This document shows positions 44,960 to 53,645 of a stretch of 64,000 nt of DNA, piece after piece. The stretch is from Massilia sp. Root335 (GTDB taxonomy: Bacteria > Pseudomonadota > Gammaproteobacteria > Burkholderiales > Burkholderiaceae_D): positions 230,478-294,477 of the forward strand of contig NZ_LMCY01000033.1 in NCBI RefSeq assembly GCF_001425685.1, in the 5' to 3' direction. The first letter of the stretch is position 1. The number at the start of each line of letters is the position of its first letter. Made by a program: the position numbers and the translations under genes. The notes below the pieces were generated by a model. It was not told the DNA's origin. It saw nothing but the letters and a program-made list of their open reading frames with translations, and searched no databases.

Positions 44960-46117
44960 TTACTTGGCCTGCACCACGTGCCCGTCCTTCACTTCGCCGA
45001 ACTTGGTATTGTCGAAGTTGATGGCTTCGTGGTCGGTGTGCGTGTAGGGCTTGTTGTAGGTGGTGACGACGCCCTCCACCGGCGACTTCAGGTTCTCCAG
45101 CGCGGCGGCGATCTTCGGTCCCTCCGTGCTGCCGGCCTGCTGGATCGCGGCGGCGAGCAGGTACACGGAATCGTAGCCCTGCGCGGCCGACACGGCGGAC
45201 GGCATGCGGCCGCCCGGCGGGTTGTAGGCCTTGACGTAGGCGTCGATGAACGCCTTGCGCTTCGGCGTGTCCGGGTTCTGGATGAAGGTCTGCGGCATGC
45301 GGGTGCCGTCGCCGTTCTTGCCCGCGTTGTCGATGAAGTTGGCCATCGCGAGCGTCCAGCTGCCGACGATGGGCACTTTCCAGCCCAGCTTCTGCATGCC
45401 GTTGGCGATCTGCGCCAGTTCGGGGCCGATGCCGTAGGTGAGCACGACGTCGGCGCCGGCCTGCTTGGCGCGCAGCAGCTGCGCCGTCATGTCGACGTCG
45501 CCGATGTTGTACTTCTCGACGGCGACCGGCTTCACGCCCTTTTTCGCGAGCGTCTTTTCGAGGTCTTCGCGCCCCAGCTGGCCGTAGTTGGTGGAGTCGG
45601 CGAGGATCGCCGGCTTCTTGAAGCCGCGGCGCGCGACGGCTTCCTCGACGATCATCGCGGACTGGATCGTGTCGTTGGCCGAATTGCGGAAGATGTAGTT
45701 TTCCGGCTGGCTGGCGAACTGCTTCGTGACGATGGAGCCGGTCGCCACGTTGTTCATGACGGGGATCCTGGCCTGCTGGTAGAAGCGCTGCGAGGCGAGG
45801 GCGACGCCCGTGTTGATGTAGCCGACGGTGGCGACGACGTGTTCCTTGTTGATGAGTTCCTGCGCGACCTGCACCCCGCGTTCGTTCTTCGCTTCGTCGT
45901 CGCGTTCGACCAGTTCGATCTTGCGGCCCAGCACGCCGCCCTTGGCATTGATTTCATTCACGGCGAGGCGGACGCCGTCGCGCATCGACACGCCCATCGG
46001 CGCCGAGCCGCCCGTGAACGGACCGGACACGCCGATCTTGATCGGCTCCGCCGCCATGCCCGCCGTCGAAAAACCCAGCGCTACCCCTGCAACCAATGCC
46101 TTCACTTTGAAATTCAT
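44960..46117 (-). CDS. livK: branched-chain amino acid ABC transporter substrate-binding protein
   Basis: 385 residues from the ATG at 46117 with CGGAGA upstream; an ATG at 46135 would add six residues before the signal peptide. A Sec signal (FKVKALVAGVALGFSTAGMAAE) precedes a type I periplasmic-binding fold: IKIGVSGPFTGGSAPMG, NEINAKGGVLGRKIELVERDDE and an ATVGYINTGVAL loop. It captures branched-chain or other amino acids and delivers them to LivH/LivM. It is the first gene of the operon and has the best promoter in the window. Confidence 0.94.
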   Translation of the reverse strand: MNFKVKALVAGVALGFSTAGMAAEPIKIGVSGPFTGGSAPMGVSMRDGVRLAVNEINAKGGVLGRKIELVERDDEAKNERGVQVAQELINKEHVVATVGYINTGVALASQRFYQQARIPVMNNVATGSIVTKQFASQPENYIFRNSANDTIQSAMIVEEAVARRGFKKPAILADSTNYGQLGREDLEKTLAKKGVKPVAVEKYNIGDVDMTAQLLRAKQAGADVVLTYGIGPELAQIANGMQKLGWKVPIVGSWTLAMANFIDNAGKNGDGTRMPQTFIQNPDTPKRKAFIDAYVKAYNPPGGRMPSAVSAAQGYDSVYLLAAAIQQAGSTEGPKIAAALENLKSPVEGVVTTYNKPYTHTDHEAINFDNTKFGEVKDGHVVQAK

Positions 46118-46188
46118 TGCCGTCTCCGTAGTCATCTTCTCGTTTTACGCCGGGACGCCGAGGATCGGCACCGGGCCCATCGTGGGCG

Positions 46189-46217
46189 ATTGTAGAATGG
46201 CAATCAAACAACGGCAA
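46189..46217 (-). promoter_or_regulatory. sigma70 promoter of the liv operon
   Basis: Minus-strand -35 TTGCCG (46217-46212), 17-bp spacer, -10 TACAAT (46194-46189). This predicts transcription starting near 46182, about 65 nt before the livK ATG. Confidence 0.6.
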
Positions 46218-46298
46218 ACGATTGATGTGACGCGATGCAACATGCGTCATTCATGCAAATGCGTAAGGAAAGCGTCAGGCAGGGCGGGTAGGGCGCAT

Positions 46299-46330
46299 AA
46301 AAAAAAGGCCGCGCCGAGGCGCAGCCTTTG
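46299..46330 (-). terminator. rho-independent terminator of the lipoprotein gene
   Basis: On the minus strand a GC-rich stem (AAAGGC...GCCTTT with one or two mismatches, loop CTCG) is followed by eight T residues (A tract at 46299-46306). It lies 24 nt after the lipoprotein stop. Confidence 0.85.
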
Positions 46331-46353
46331 TCCGACCGGCATTCGGGCCGGTG

Positions 46354-46767
46354 TCAGCGGTGGCCGTGCCAGCCGCCGCGGTGACCCCAGCCGCCGCGAT
46401 GGCCGCCGCTCCAGTGGCCCCAGCTGAAGCCGAGGCCGATCGAGATCGGCGGATACCACAGCGGGTCGGCGTACACGGGCCCGTAGGGCGCATAGACCGG
46501 CGCGGGCGCGTAGACGGGCGGCGCGACGTACACCGGCTGGGTCACGACCGTGGCCGGGGCCGGTGAGTAGGTCACGCGGCCGGCGTCGCCGGATGCGGCC
46601 GCGGCGGCACCGGTGCCGGGCGCGACCGGCGTCACGGACACGACCTGCCAGCCGTTGGCGTCCGGCTGGGCGTAGGCGCGCGTGCCGTAGTTGGCGGGCG
46701 CGGGGTAATACGTGGCGCAGCCGCTGAGGGCTGCAGCGAGCGAAGCAATAATGGCGAGCTTTTTCAT
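46354..46767 (-). CDS. small lipoprotein with Pro/Tyr-rich and Gly/His-rich tail
   Basis: 137 residues from the ATG at 46767 (GGAGAA upstream). The lipoprotein signal is [16 protein letters not shown]. The mature part has an Ala/Pro/Tyr-rich region with repeated (P)VYAP motifs (about 80-105) and a C-terminal stretch rich in Gly, Trp and His ([20 protein letters not shown]). The His-rich tail could bind metal ions. No family is known to me. It is bounded by its own terminator. Confidence 0.75.
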   Translation of the reverse strand: MKKLAIIASLAAALSGCATYYPAPANYGTRAYAQPDANGWQVVSVTPVAPGTGAAAAASGDAGRVTYSPAPATVVTQPVYVAPPVYAPAPVYAPYGPVYADPLWYPPISIGLGFSWGHWSGGHRGGWGHRGGWHGHR

Positions 46768-46949
46768 GGCGGTTCTCCTCACCTGCTAACTATACGGATT
46801 CGGATGGCGCGCGCCTGCGGATTTACAGGCTGTTACACCTGTTCACTTTGCGGAACAATGGTGGCGCTGGCGCAGCCCGAGCTTACCTGCCGGCAGCCGC
46901 GCCCGGTTTGATGATATCGTGTCGGGTTCCGTCTCGCTTACGCTTTTCG

Positions 46950-47867
46950 ATGTCTTCTTCAACGCATTCCGGTACGCGGCCGGCCGGCTCGTCGGCCTGG
47001 GTGCCGTACGCCGCCCTCCTGATGTCGCTCGTCTCGCTGACGGCGGGCGCCTCGCTGGCCAAGCAGTTGTTCCCCGTCGTCGGCGCGGCCGGCGCAACGG
47101 CGATGCGCCTCACGTTCGCCGCCATGATCCTCGCCGTCGTGTTCCGCCCGTGGCGCGTCAAGGGGCGGGGCGACAGGCGCGCGCTGCTGCAATACGGCCT
47201 GACGCTGGGGGCGATGAACCTCAGCTTCTACACGGCGCTCGCGTACGTCCCGCTGGGCATCGCCATCGCCGTCGAGTTCACGGGGCCGCTCGTCGTGGCC
47301 GTGGCGACGTCGCGCCGGCGCCTGGATTACGTCTGGATCGGCGTCGCCTGTGCCGGCCTCGCGCTGCTGCTGCCGCTGCGCGGCGGCGGGGCGGCCGTCG
47401 ACTGGCGCGGCATCGCGTTCGCGCTCGTGGCCGGCGCCTGCTGGGCCGTGTACATCCTCGCCGGCAAGCGCGCCAGCGCCGCCTACGGCCCGGCCGCGTC
47501 GAGCTGGGGGACGGCGATCGGTGCGCTGATCGCGGCCCCCGTCGGCATCGCGCACGCGGGTGCGGCGCTGCTGGCGCCGTCGGTGCTGGAGGTCGGCGTC
47601 GTGGTCGCCGTGCTGTCCAGCGCAATTCCCTATTCGCTCGAGATGGTGGCGCTGCGCCGCCTGCCGGCCAACACGTTCAGCACGCTGCTCAGCGCGGAAC
47701 CGGCCATCGGCGCGCTGATGGGCCTCGTGCTGCTCGGCGAGCATCTCGACGCCGCCCAATGGCTGGCCATCGCCCTCATCGTCGCCTCGTCGATCGGCGC
47801 GGCGACGAGCGCCAGCCTGGCCGCGCGGCGCCGTCCCGCCGATGCCGAACCGCCGGTGCCGTTATGA
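46950..47867 (+). CDS. EamA/DMT-family exporter, RhtA-like
   Basis: 305 residues from the ATG at 46950; an in-frame ATG at 46911 would give a longer atypical start, and neither has a clear ribosome site. It has ten hydrophobic segments, as in DMT transporters, and the RhtA-like sequences [41 protein letters not shown] and [17 protein letters not shown]. RhtA exports threonine and homoserine. Substrate here is inferred. The stop overlaps the next start (ATGA). Confidence 0.88.
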   Translation: MSSSTHSGTRPAGSSAWVPYAALLMSLVSLTAGASLAKQLFPVVGAAGATAMRLTFAAMILAVVFRPWRVKGRGDRRALLQYGLTLGAMNLSFYTALAYVPLGIAIAVEFTGPLVVAVATSRRRLDYVWIGVACAGLALLLPLRGGGAAVDWRGIAFALVAGACWAVYILAGKRASAAYGPAASSWGTAIGALIAAPVGIAHAGAALLAPSVLEVGVVVAVLSSAIPYSLEMVALRRLPANTFSTLLSAEPAIGALMGLVLLGEHLDAAQWLAIALIVASSIGAATSASLAARRRPADAEPPVPL

Positions 47868-48397
47868 ACCACGACGTCCGCCTGCTGCAGGAAGACGACT
47901 GGGCCGCGTTCCGGCAATTGCGGCTGCTCGCGACGGTCGAGGCGCCGCTGGCGATCTGGCCCACGCGCGAGGAAGAGGCGCGGCGCACGCCGGCCGAGGT
48001 GCGCGAGCGCATCGCGCCGACGGCGTTGCATGCCGTGTTCGGCGCGTTCGCGGGGACGGACCTCGTCGCGATCGCCGGGGTGCGCCGCGAGCCGCTGGCG
48101 CAGGTGGCGCACAAGGCCACGCTGTGGGGCGTGTACGTGCATCCCGCGCACCGGCGCGGCGGCCTCGCACGCCGGCTGCTGAGCGCCGCGTGCGCCCACG
48201 CGCGCGCGCAGGGCGTGCTGCAGGCGCACCTGGCGGTGAATGCCGACAACCCGCGCGCGCTCGCCCTGTACGAATCGCTGGGGTTCACGGCGTACGGCCG
48301 CGAGCCGCGCGCGCTGCGCGTCAAGGATGCGTTTTACGACGAGGTCCTGATGGCGCTCCCGCTGGACGACGCTGCATCGTTTGCCGCGCTGGGGTAG
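47864..48397 (+). CDS. GNAT family N-acetyltransferase
   Basis: 177 residues. The acetyl-CoA binding motif lies in [20 protein letters not shown] (the Q/RxxGxG/A-type loop), followed by [13 protein letters not shown] and FYDEVLMAL, the standard C-terminal strands. Translationally coupled to the exporter gene upstream (ATGA overlap). The substrate is unknown. Pairing with a DMT exporter hints at detoxification of a small amine or amino acid, but this is conjecture. Confidence 0.9.
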   Translation: MNHDVRLLQEDDWAAFRQLRLLATVEAPLAIWPTREEEARRTPAEVRERIAPTALHAVFGAFAGTDLVAIAGVRREPLAQVAHKATLWGVYVHPAHRRGGLARRLLSAACAHARAQGVLQAHLAVNADNPRALALYESLGFTAYGREPRALRVKDAFYDEVLMALPLDDAASFAALG

Positions 48398-48432
48398 AGT
48401 AGCGGCTCGATAACGACGACCGAGGGAAGACC

Positions 48433-49416
48433 ATGCAACGACGACAACTGGGCCCGGATGGCCTGACGGTGCCGGAAATCGGCCTGGGATGCTGGCAGCT
48501 GGGTGGCGGCTGGGGCAACGACTGGAACGACGACGTGGCGCAGCAGACGCTGCATACGGCCATCGAATCCGGCGTGCGCTTCATCGACACGGCCGACGTC
48601 TACGGCGACGGCGCCAGCGAGCGCTCGATCGGCCGCTTCCTCGCCGGCGGGACGGACTCGGACATCGTCGTGGCCACCAAGCTGGGACGCGCCGGCATCT
48701 ACCCGGACGGCTACACGCGCGCATCGCTGCGCGAAGCGACCCAGCGCTCGCTGGAGCGCTTGCAGGTGGACGCACTGGACCTCACGCAGCTGCACTGCGT
48801 GCCGACCGACGTGCTGCGCCAGGGCCACGTGTTCGACTGGCTGCGCGAACTGCAGCAGGAAGGTCTCGTCAAACGCTGGGGCGCCAGCGTGGAATCCGTC
48901 GACGAGGGCATGATCTGCCTGGAGCAGGAAGGACTGGCGTCGCTGCAGGTGATCTTCAACATCTTCCGCCAGAAGCCGGCCGAAGAGCTGTTGCCGCGCG
49001 CGGCCGATAAACAGGTCGGCATCATCGTGCGCCTGCCGCTCGCAAGCGGCCTGCTGGGCGGGAAGATCACGCGGGCGACGACGTTCCGCGCCGACGATCA
49101 CCGGCATTTCAACCGCGACGGCGCCATGTTCAATGTGGGAGAAACGTTCGCGGGACTGGAACTGGAGCGGGGCATCACGGCCGTCGAGCAGCTGGCGCCG
49201 CTGGTCCCGGCCGGGATGACGATGGCGCAGATGGCGCTGCGCTGGGTCCTCGACCAACCGGAGGTGTCGGTCGTGATCCCGGGCGCGAGCCGCCCGGACC
49301 AGGTGCGCGCGAACGTGGACGCGGCTGCAGCGCCGCCGCTGCCGGCGGCGCTGCACGAGCAGCTCGCCGGCATGTACCGCGCCCACGTGCGCGATTTCAT
49401 CCGCGGGCCGTACTGA
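48433..49416 (+). CDS. aldo/keto reductase
   Basis: 327 residues with a good site (GAGGG). TIM-barrel AKR: GLGCWQLGGGW at the start, FIDTADVYGDGASERSIGRFL (catalytic Asp and Tyr), VVATKLG (catalytic Lys), LTQLHCVPTDVL (His) and the late MALRWVLDQPEVSVVIPGAS cofactor-binding segment. It uses NAD(P)H to reduce carbonyls. The substrate is unknown. It converges with the TonB-receptor gene, with 22 bp between the stops. Confidence 0.92.
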   Translation: MQRRQLGPDGLTVPEIGLGCWQLGGGWGNDWNDDVAQQTLHTAIESGVRFIDTADVYGDGASERSIGRFLAGGTDSDIVVATKLGRAGIYPDGYTRASLREATQRSLERLQVDALDLTQLHCVPTDVLRQGHVFDWLRELQQEGLVKRWGASVESVDEGMICLEQEGLASLQVIFNIFRQKPAEELLPRAADKQVGIIVRLPLASGLLGGKITRATTFRADDHRHFNRDGAMFNVGETFAGLELERGITAVEQLAPLVPAGMTMAQMALRWVLDQPEVSVVIPGASRPDQVRANVDAAAAPPLPAALHEQLAGMYRAHVRDFIRGPY

Positions 49417-49438
49417 CCCGCGCAGGTTCAGGCCGACG

Positions 49439-51919
49439 TCACAGCGCGACGTCCACGCGGGCCGACCACGAGCGGCCGTTGATGCCGAACGGGCAGGTCT
49501 CCCAGCAGTACGTGAAGCCCAGCTGCGGGAATGGCGCGGCCTTGACCGGGTCCCACTTGGTCGGGAACGTGTTGAAGATGTTGTTCGCACCGACGGTCAG
49601 GCTGGTCGACTTGCTGAAGTTGTAGCGCACGGTGGCGTCGACGATCCACTTGGCGTCCCACGTCTGGATGAACGGGGCCGTGAAGCCCTGGCCCTGCACT
49701 TCGCCGTAGTAGTTGGCGCGCACGTTGCCGTTCCATTGGTCGTGCGTGTAGTCGGCCGCCAGGACGTGGTGCTGGCGCGGCTGGCCGCGTTCGATCAGCG
49801 TCACCTGGGAGTCGTCGAACAGCTGCGTGCCCGTCAGCACCGGCGAATCGGAATGGCGGCCCGTCACCGACGTGCGGTTGAAGTCCAGCTGCGCGGACAG
49901 CACCAGGGTCGAACCCGGCCAGCGCGTCGTGTGGTCGGCGACGATGTCCAGGCCCTTCGTCTCGGTGTCGATCGCGTTCGTGAAGAACTGCGCCTGGCCG
50001 ACTTTCAGCGGATCGAGGATCGCCTTGATCGGGCACGCGGCAGACGTGGCGCACGCGCCGGATTCCGGCGCGATGTTCGACGAGAACACGATGCGGTTGT
50101 CGATGTCGATGCGCCACAGGTCGGCCGTCAGCGAGAAGTTCGACACCGGGCGCAGCACGATGCCCACGCTCGCGTTCTTCGACGTCTCCTGCTTCAGGTT
50201 CGGGATGCCGAAGGCCTTGGTGACGGCGCTGCCTTCACGCGCGGTCAGGGTCTCGGTCAGCACGCCGGCGCTGTTCAGGTTCGTCGACACGGAGCTGTAG
50301 AACTTCTGCTGCACGCTCGGCGCGCGGAAGCCCGTCGACAGCGTGCCGCGGAAGCCCACCTGGCGGGTCGGGTCGTAGCGCAGCGACAGCTTGCCGGTCG
50401 TCGTGCTGCCGAAGTCCGAGTATTTTTCCCAGCGCGCGGCGGCGCCGATCAGCAGTTGCGGCGTGATGTTGTGTTCGACGTCGGCGTACAGCGCCATGTT
50501 GTGGCGCGCGTCGTCGACGGCCGTCGCGGGCGTGTAGCCGGGGAAGCCCTGCGTGCCCGATGCGGCCGCGCCGCCCGTCTGGTCCTTGATGACGATGGCC
50601 GGGTTGTTCGTGCGGCCGTACTGGTACGAGACCGGATCGCCGGCGTCGATCGCATAGCCGTCGCGGCGCCATTCAAAGCCGGTGGCGAAGTTGACCTTGC
50701 GGCCCATCACGTCGAGCGGGCCGCGCAGGTCGGCGTTGAGCGTGGTCTGCTTGAATTTCAGCTTGCCGGTGTCGGCTTCCAGCGGCGACTCGGCGTAGAT
50801 GCCGCCGCCCGGTTTCGGTTCGTACCAGTAGCTGACGTTGATGGTTTCCTTTTCGTGGAAATCGAGTTCGCTGCGGCCGTGGTTGATCGAGACGTCGGCC
50901 TTCCAGTCGTTCGGCAGGTCGCGGCGGTAGCCGACGGCCAGCGACGCGTCCTTGACGGTCGTGCGGATGTTCGGCAGGAAGCCGTTCGGATAGATGGCCG
51001 GCACGTTGCGCCCGTCGCCGGCGGAGCGGAAGAAGCCGGACGAATCGCCGGTGCGGTGCGACACGCCGCCGAACACATAGACTTCGCCGTCGCTGGCGAC
51101 CGGAATCGCCGAGTTCCACCAGAAATACTGGTCCTTCGCGAGGCTGTCGCCGATGCGCTGGGTGACGCGCGGCGGGTCGACGCGCAGCGTGTCCACGCCG
51201 GCGCGGTTCGTTTCGCCGCGGTAGCGCGCCTCGGCCGTCAGGTTGACGTAGCCGCCGTCGCCGATCGTCCAGCCCTTGTTGACGCTGCCCTGGCGCAGCT
51301 CGCCGCCGCCTTCGGTCGTGCCGCCGACGGTGCCGGACAGCTGCGTCTCGTTGGTCTGGGTCTTCAGCACGATGTTGATCACGCCGGCGATGGCGTCCGA
51401 GCCGTACTGCGCCGCCGCGCCGTCGCGCAGCACCTCGATGCGCTGGATGGCCGACATCGGGATCGCGTTGATGTCCGTGCCGGCCGAGCCGCGGCCGATG
51501 GTCTGCTGCACGTTGACGAGCGCCTGCTGGTGGCGGCGCTTGCCGTTCACGAGCACGAGCAGCTGGTCCGGGCCCAGCGAGCGCAGGGTGGCGGGGCGGA
51601 TGATGTCCGTGCCGTCGCTGATGAAGGTGGTCGAGAAGTTGAACGACGGGTCGAGCGTCTGCAGCAGCTTGCCAAGTTCGACGGGACCGGCCATCGCCAT
51701 GTCCTTGCCGCTGATCAGGCCGACGGGCGCGGCCGAATCCAGCGCGGTGCGCGCCGTCGAGCGTGAACCGAGCACGACGACGGAAGCCATGCCCGCGTCG
51801 GCGGCGCTCTGGGCCGGCGCGGCGGGCGTGTTCTGGGACCAGGCGGGGGCGAAAGCGAGGAACAGCGAAGAGGCGAGCAAGGTGCGGGTGAAGGCGGGTA
51901 CGGCGCGGTGTTGTGTCAT
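49439..51919 (-). CDS. TonB-dependent outer-membrane receptor
   Basis: 826 residues. A signal peptide (TLLASSLFLAFAPAWS) is followed by a plug domain (about 45-165, VVVLGSRSTARTALDSAAPVGLISG, and IEVLRDGAAAQYGSDAIAGVINI) and a 22-strand barrel. It has no obvious TonB box and no adjacent substrate-uptake gene. The terminal ...WSARVDVAL has the aliphatic/aromatic pattern of an outer-membrane C-terminus. The long N-terminal QNTPAAPAQSAADAG linker is typical of receptors in this group. The substrate (siderophore, vitamin or oligosaccharide) cannot be told from the sequence. Confidence 0.93.
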   Translation of the reverse strand: MTQHRAVPAFTRTLLASSLFLAFAPAWSQNTPAAPAQSAADAGMASVVVLGSRSTARTALDSAAPVGLISGKDMAMAGPVELGKLLQTLDPSFNFSTTFISDGTDIIRPATLRSLGPDQLLVLVNGKRRHQQALVNVQQTIGRGSAGTDINAIPMSAIQRIEVLRDGAAAQYGSDAIAGVINIVLKTQTNETQLSGTVGGTTEGGGELRQGSVNKGWTIGDGGYVNLTAEARYRGETNRAGVDTLRVDPPRVTQRIGDSLAKDQYFWWNSAIPVASDGEVYVFGGVSHRTGDSSGFFRSAGDGRNVPAIYPNGFLPNIRTTVKDASLAVGYRRDLPNDWKADVSINHGRSELDFHEKETINVSYWYEPKPGGGIYAESPLEADTGKLKFKQTTLNADLRGPLDVMGRKVNFATGFEWRRDGYAIDAGDPVSYQYGRTNNPAIVIKDQTGGAAASGTQGFPGYTPATAVDDARHNMALYADVEHNITPQLLIGAAARWEKYSDFGSTTTGKLSLRYDPTRQVGFRGTLSTGFRAPSVQQKFYSSVSTNLNSAGVLTETLTAREGSAVTKAFGIPNLKQETSKNASVGIVLRPVSNFSLTADLWRIDIDNRIVFSSNIAPESGACATSAACPIKAILDPLKVGQAQFFTNAIDTETKGLDIVADHTTRWPGSTLVLSAQLDFNRTSVTGRHSDSPVLTGTQLFDDSQVTLIERGQPRQHHVLAADYTHDQWNGNVRANYYGEVQGQGFTAPFIQTWDAKWIVDATVRYNFSKSTSLTVGANNIFNTFPTKWDPVKAAPFPQLGFTYCWETCPFGINGRSWSARVDVAL

Positions 51920-52292
51920 CCTGATTCTCTCGATGGTTGTTGTTGTGCGAACGCGGCCGCACCGGTTTGGTGCTGGCCGGGCGTGGGCCAGTGTACCGAC
52001 CGCTCAACCGTATTCACAATCGTCACCTGTCTATACTGTTGTGAAATTGATGCATACAAGGCAATCTTGCTTGTTGAAATAGACGGAATGCGGCTATTCT
52101 GGACATCATGGCGGAGGTGCCGACCTCGAAACAGGGCAGGATGAGCATGAGGATTCCGGATATGCATATACGCGGAATGTAACAATCTTGCTCGAAAGAT
52201 TAGTAGGGGAAGGGGATGGATCGCGCGGCGCGCGGGCGTGGGTAGGCACGCCGTCGGGGCCGACGGCGTGTCTTGAGGCTGTCAGGCGCCGC
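51920..52292. promoter_or_regulatory. gap upstream of the TonB receptor; possible promoter 52030-52059
   Basis: No gene is supported in this 373-bp gap. On the minus strand -35 TTGTAT (52059-52054) and -10 TATAGA (52035-52030) are 18 bp apart, giving a leader of about 105 nt for the receptor gene. A CACGCCGTCGG / CCGACGGCGTG hairpin (52247-52270) lies 23 nt after the end of the small Thr/Pro-rich gene and may terminate it, although no T tract follows. Confidence 0.4.
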
Positions 52293-52730
52293 TCAGGCGT
52301 AGACGTTGATCGTATTGACGATGCCTTGCGCGACCGCGTCGGCGACCGCGACGCTCGTCAGCGCGGGATTGGCTTTCAGGATCGTGCCCCAGTCGCCGGG
52401 GACGGCGGCGGACACCGACGTGTCGGACGCCGGGGATGTGGTCGTGGACGCGTCCTGGCTGGTCGACGTGCCGTCCGCGGCGGGCGGTTGCGGCGCCGCG
52501 CCGGCGGCCGCGTTGCTGGCGGCCGCGACCTGGTTCAGCAGGCCGGTGGCGTCATACGTCTGGAATCCGGACGGGGCGCTTCCCAGCGTCGCCACGATGC
52601 TCGCTTCCTGGGCCAGCGCGGCCATCGCCACGCTGGTCGTCGCTGTCGGCGTCGGCGGCGTGGTCGAGGGCGGGCTCGGCGTCGTGTAGGTCGGCGTGGA
52701 TGTCGTCGACGTGAGGGAGGAAATAGTCAT
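52293..52730 (-). CDS. Thr/Pro-rich hypothetical protein
   Basis: 145 residues with a good ribosome site (AGGAAA) before the ATG at 52730. The N-terminal about 35 residues are almost only Ser, Thr and Pro. A helical Ala-rich part follows (VAMAALAQEASIVATLGS), then a second low-complexity stretch and a C-terminal helix (LTSVAVADAVAQGIVNTINVYA). There is no signal peptide or cysteine. I do not recognise a family. It lies 44 nt after the serB stop on the same strand. Confidence 0.6.
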   Translation of the reverse strand: MTISSLTSTTSTPTYTTPSPPSTTPPTPTATTSVAMAALAQEASIVATLGSAPSGFQTYDATGLLNQVAAASNAAAGAAPQPPAADGTSTSQDASTTTSPASDTSVSAAVPGDWGTILKANPALTSVAVADAVAQGIVNTINVYA

Positions 52731-52774
52731 GATGATTTCCTAAAATGTTTCCACGCGTTAATTGTACACCCAGT

Positions 52775-53623
52775 TCAGCCGAGGATGGTCAACAGCCCGT
52801 CAAGTCCGGTGAAATTCAGCGCGACGCCGGCCTGCGCGCGCACGACCGGCTTGGCGCGGAACGCCACCGACAGCCCGGACACGCCCATCATCCTGAGGTC
52901 GTTGGCGCCGTCGCCCATGACGATCGCCCGCTTCGTATCGATGCCCAGTTCGGCGCACACGCGCTCCACGGTGCGTTTCTTTTCCTCGGCGTCCACGATG
53001 CCGCCGACGACCCTGCCGGTCAACACGCCGCCCGCCGCCTCCAGCACGTTCGCGTGGGTGTAGTCCAGGCCGAGGCGCGTCTTGAGGCGCTCGGTGAAGA
53101 ACGTGAAGCCGCCCGATACGAGCAGCGTCTTGAGGCCCGCGGCCTGCACGCCCAGCAGCATCGCTTCGCCGCCCGGCGAGATGCGCAGGCGTTCCTCGTA
53201 CACGCGCGCCAAAGCCGACGTCGGCAAGCCTTCCAGCAGCGCGACGCGGCGCGTGAGGCTCTCGGCGAAATCCAGTTCGCCGCGCATCGCCGCTTCCGTG
53301 ATCGCCGATACCTGGGGTTTGAGGCCCTGCATGTCCGCGATCTCGTCGATGCATTCGATGGTGATCAGGGTCGAATCCATGTCCATCGCAACCAGGCCGA
53401 AATCGGCCAGGGTCAGGCCGGCATCGACGAACGTCGCGTCGATGCCGGCGGCGTGGGCCGCCGCGTCGACGGCCGCCTTGAGTTCCGGCGTGACGTCGAA
53501 ACCGTCGCAGCGCAGCGCGTGTGCGTGGAGTTCGGTGGTGCGTGCGGGACGGGCGAGTTGGGCGACGCGCGCGAGCGCGGCCTGGTCGGCCTGGGGGCCC
53601 TGGAGTACGAGCTTGGTGGACAT
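52775..53623 (-). CDS. serB: phosphoserine phosphatase SerB
   Basis: 282 residues, like SerB of proteobacteria with an N-terminal regulatory (ACT-like) part (about 1-70). The HAD core has motif I MDMDSTLITIECIDEIA with the catalytic Asp pair, motif II LLVSGGFTFFT, the Lys of motif III, and motif IV MGDGANDLRMM. It makes L-serine from phosphoserine. It starts 22 nt after the mfd stop, so mfd and serB may share a transcript. Confidence 0.96.
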   Translation of the reverse strand: MSTKLVLQGPQADQAALARVAQLARPARTTELHAHALRCDGFDVTPELKAAVDAAAHAAGIDATFVDAGLTLADFGLVAMDMDSTLITIECIDEIADMQGLKPQVSAITEAAMRGELDFAESLTRRVALLEGLPTSALARVYEERLRISPGGEAMLLGVQAAGLKTLLVSGGFTFFTERLKTRLGLDYTHANVLEAAGGVLTGRVVGGIVDAEEKKRTVERVCAELGIDTKRAIVMGDGANDLRMMGVSGLSVAFRAKPVVRAQAGVALNFTGLDGLLTILG

Positions 53624-53645
53624 GATTCGTTCTGCTTGTGGGTGA

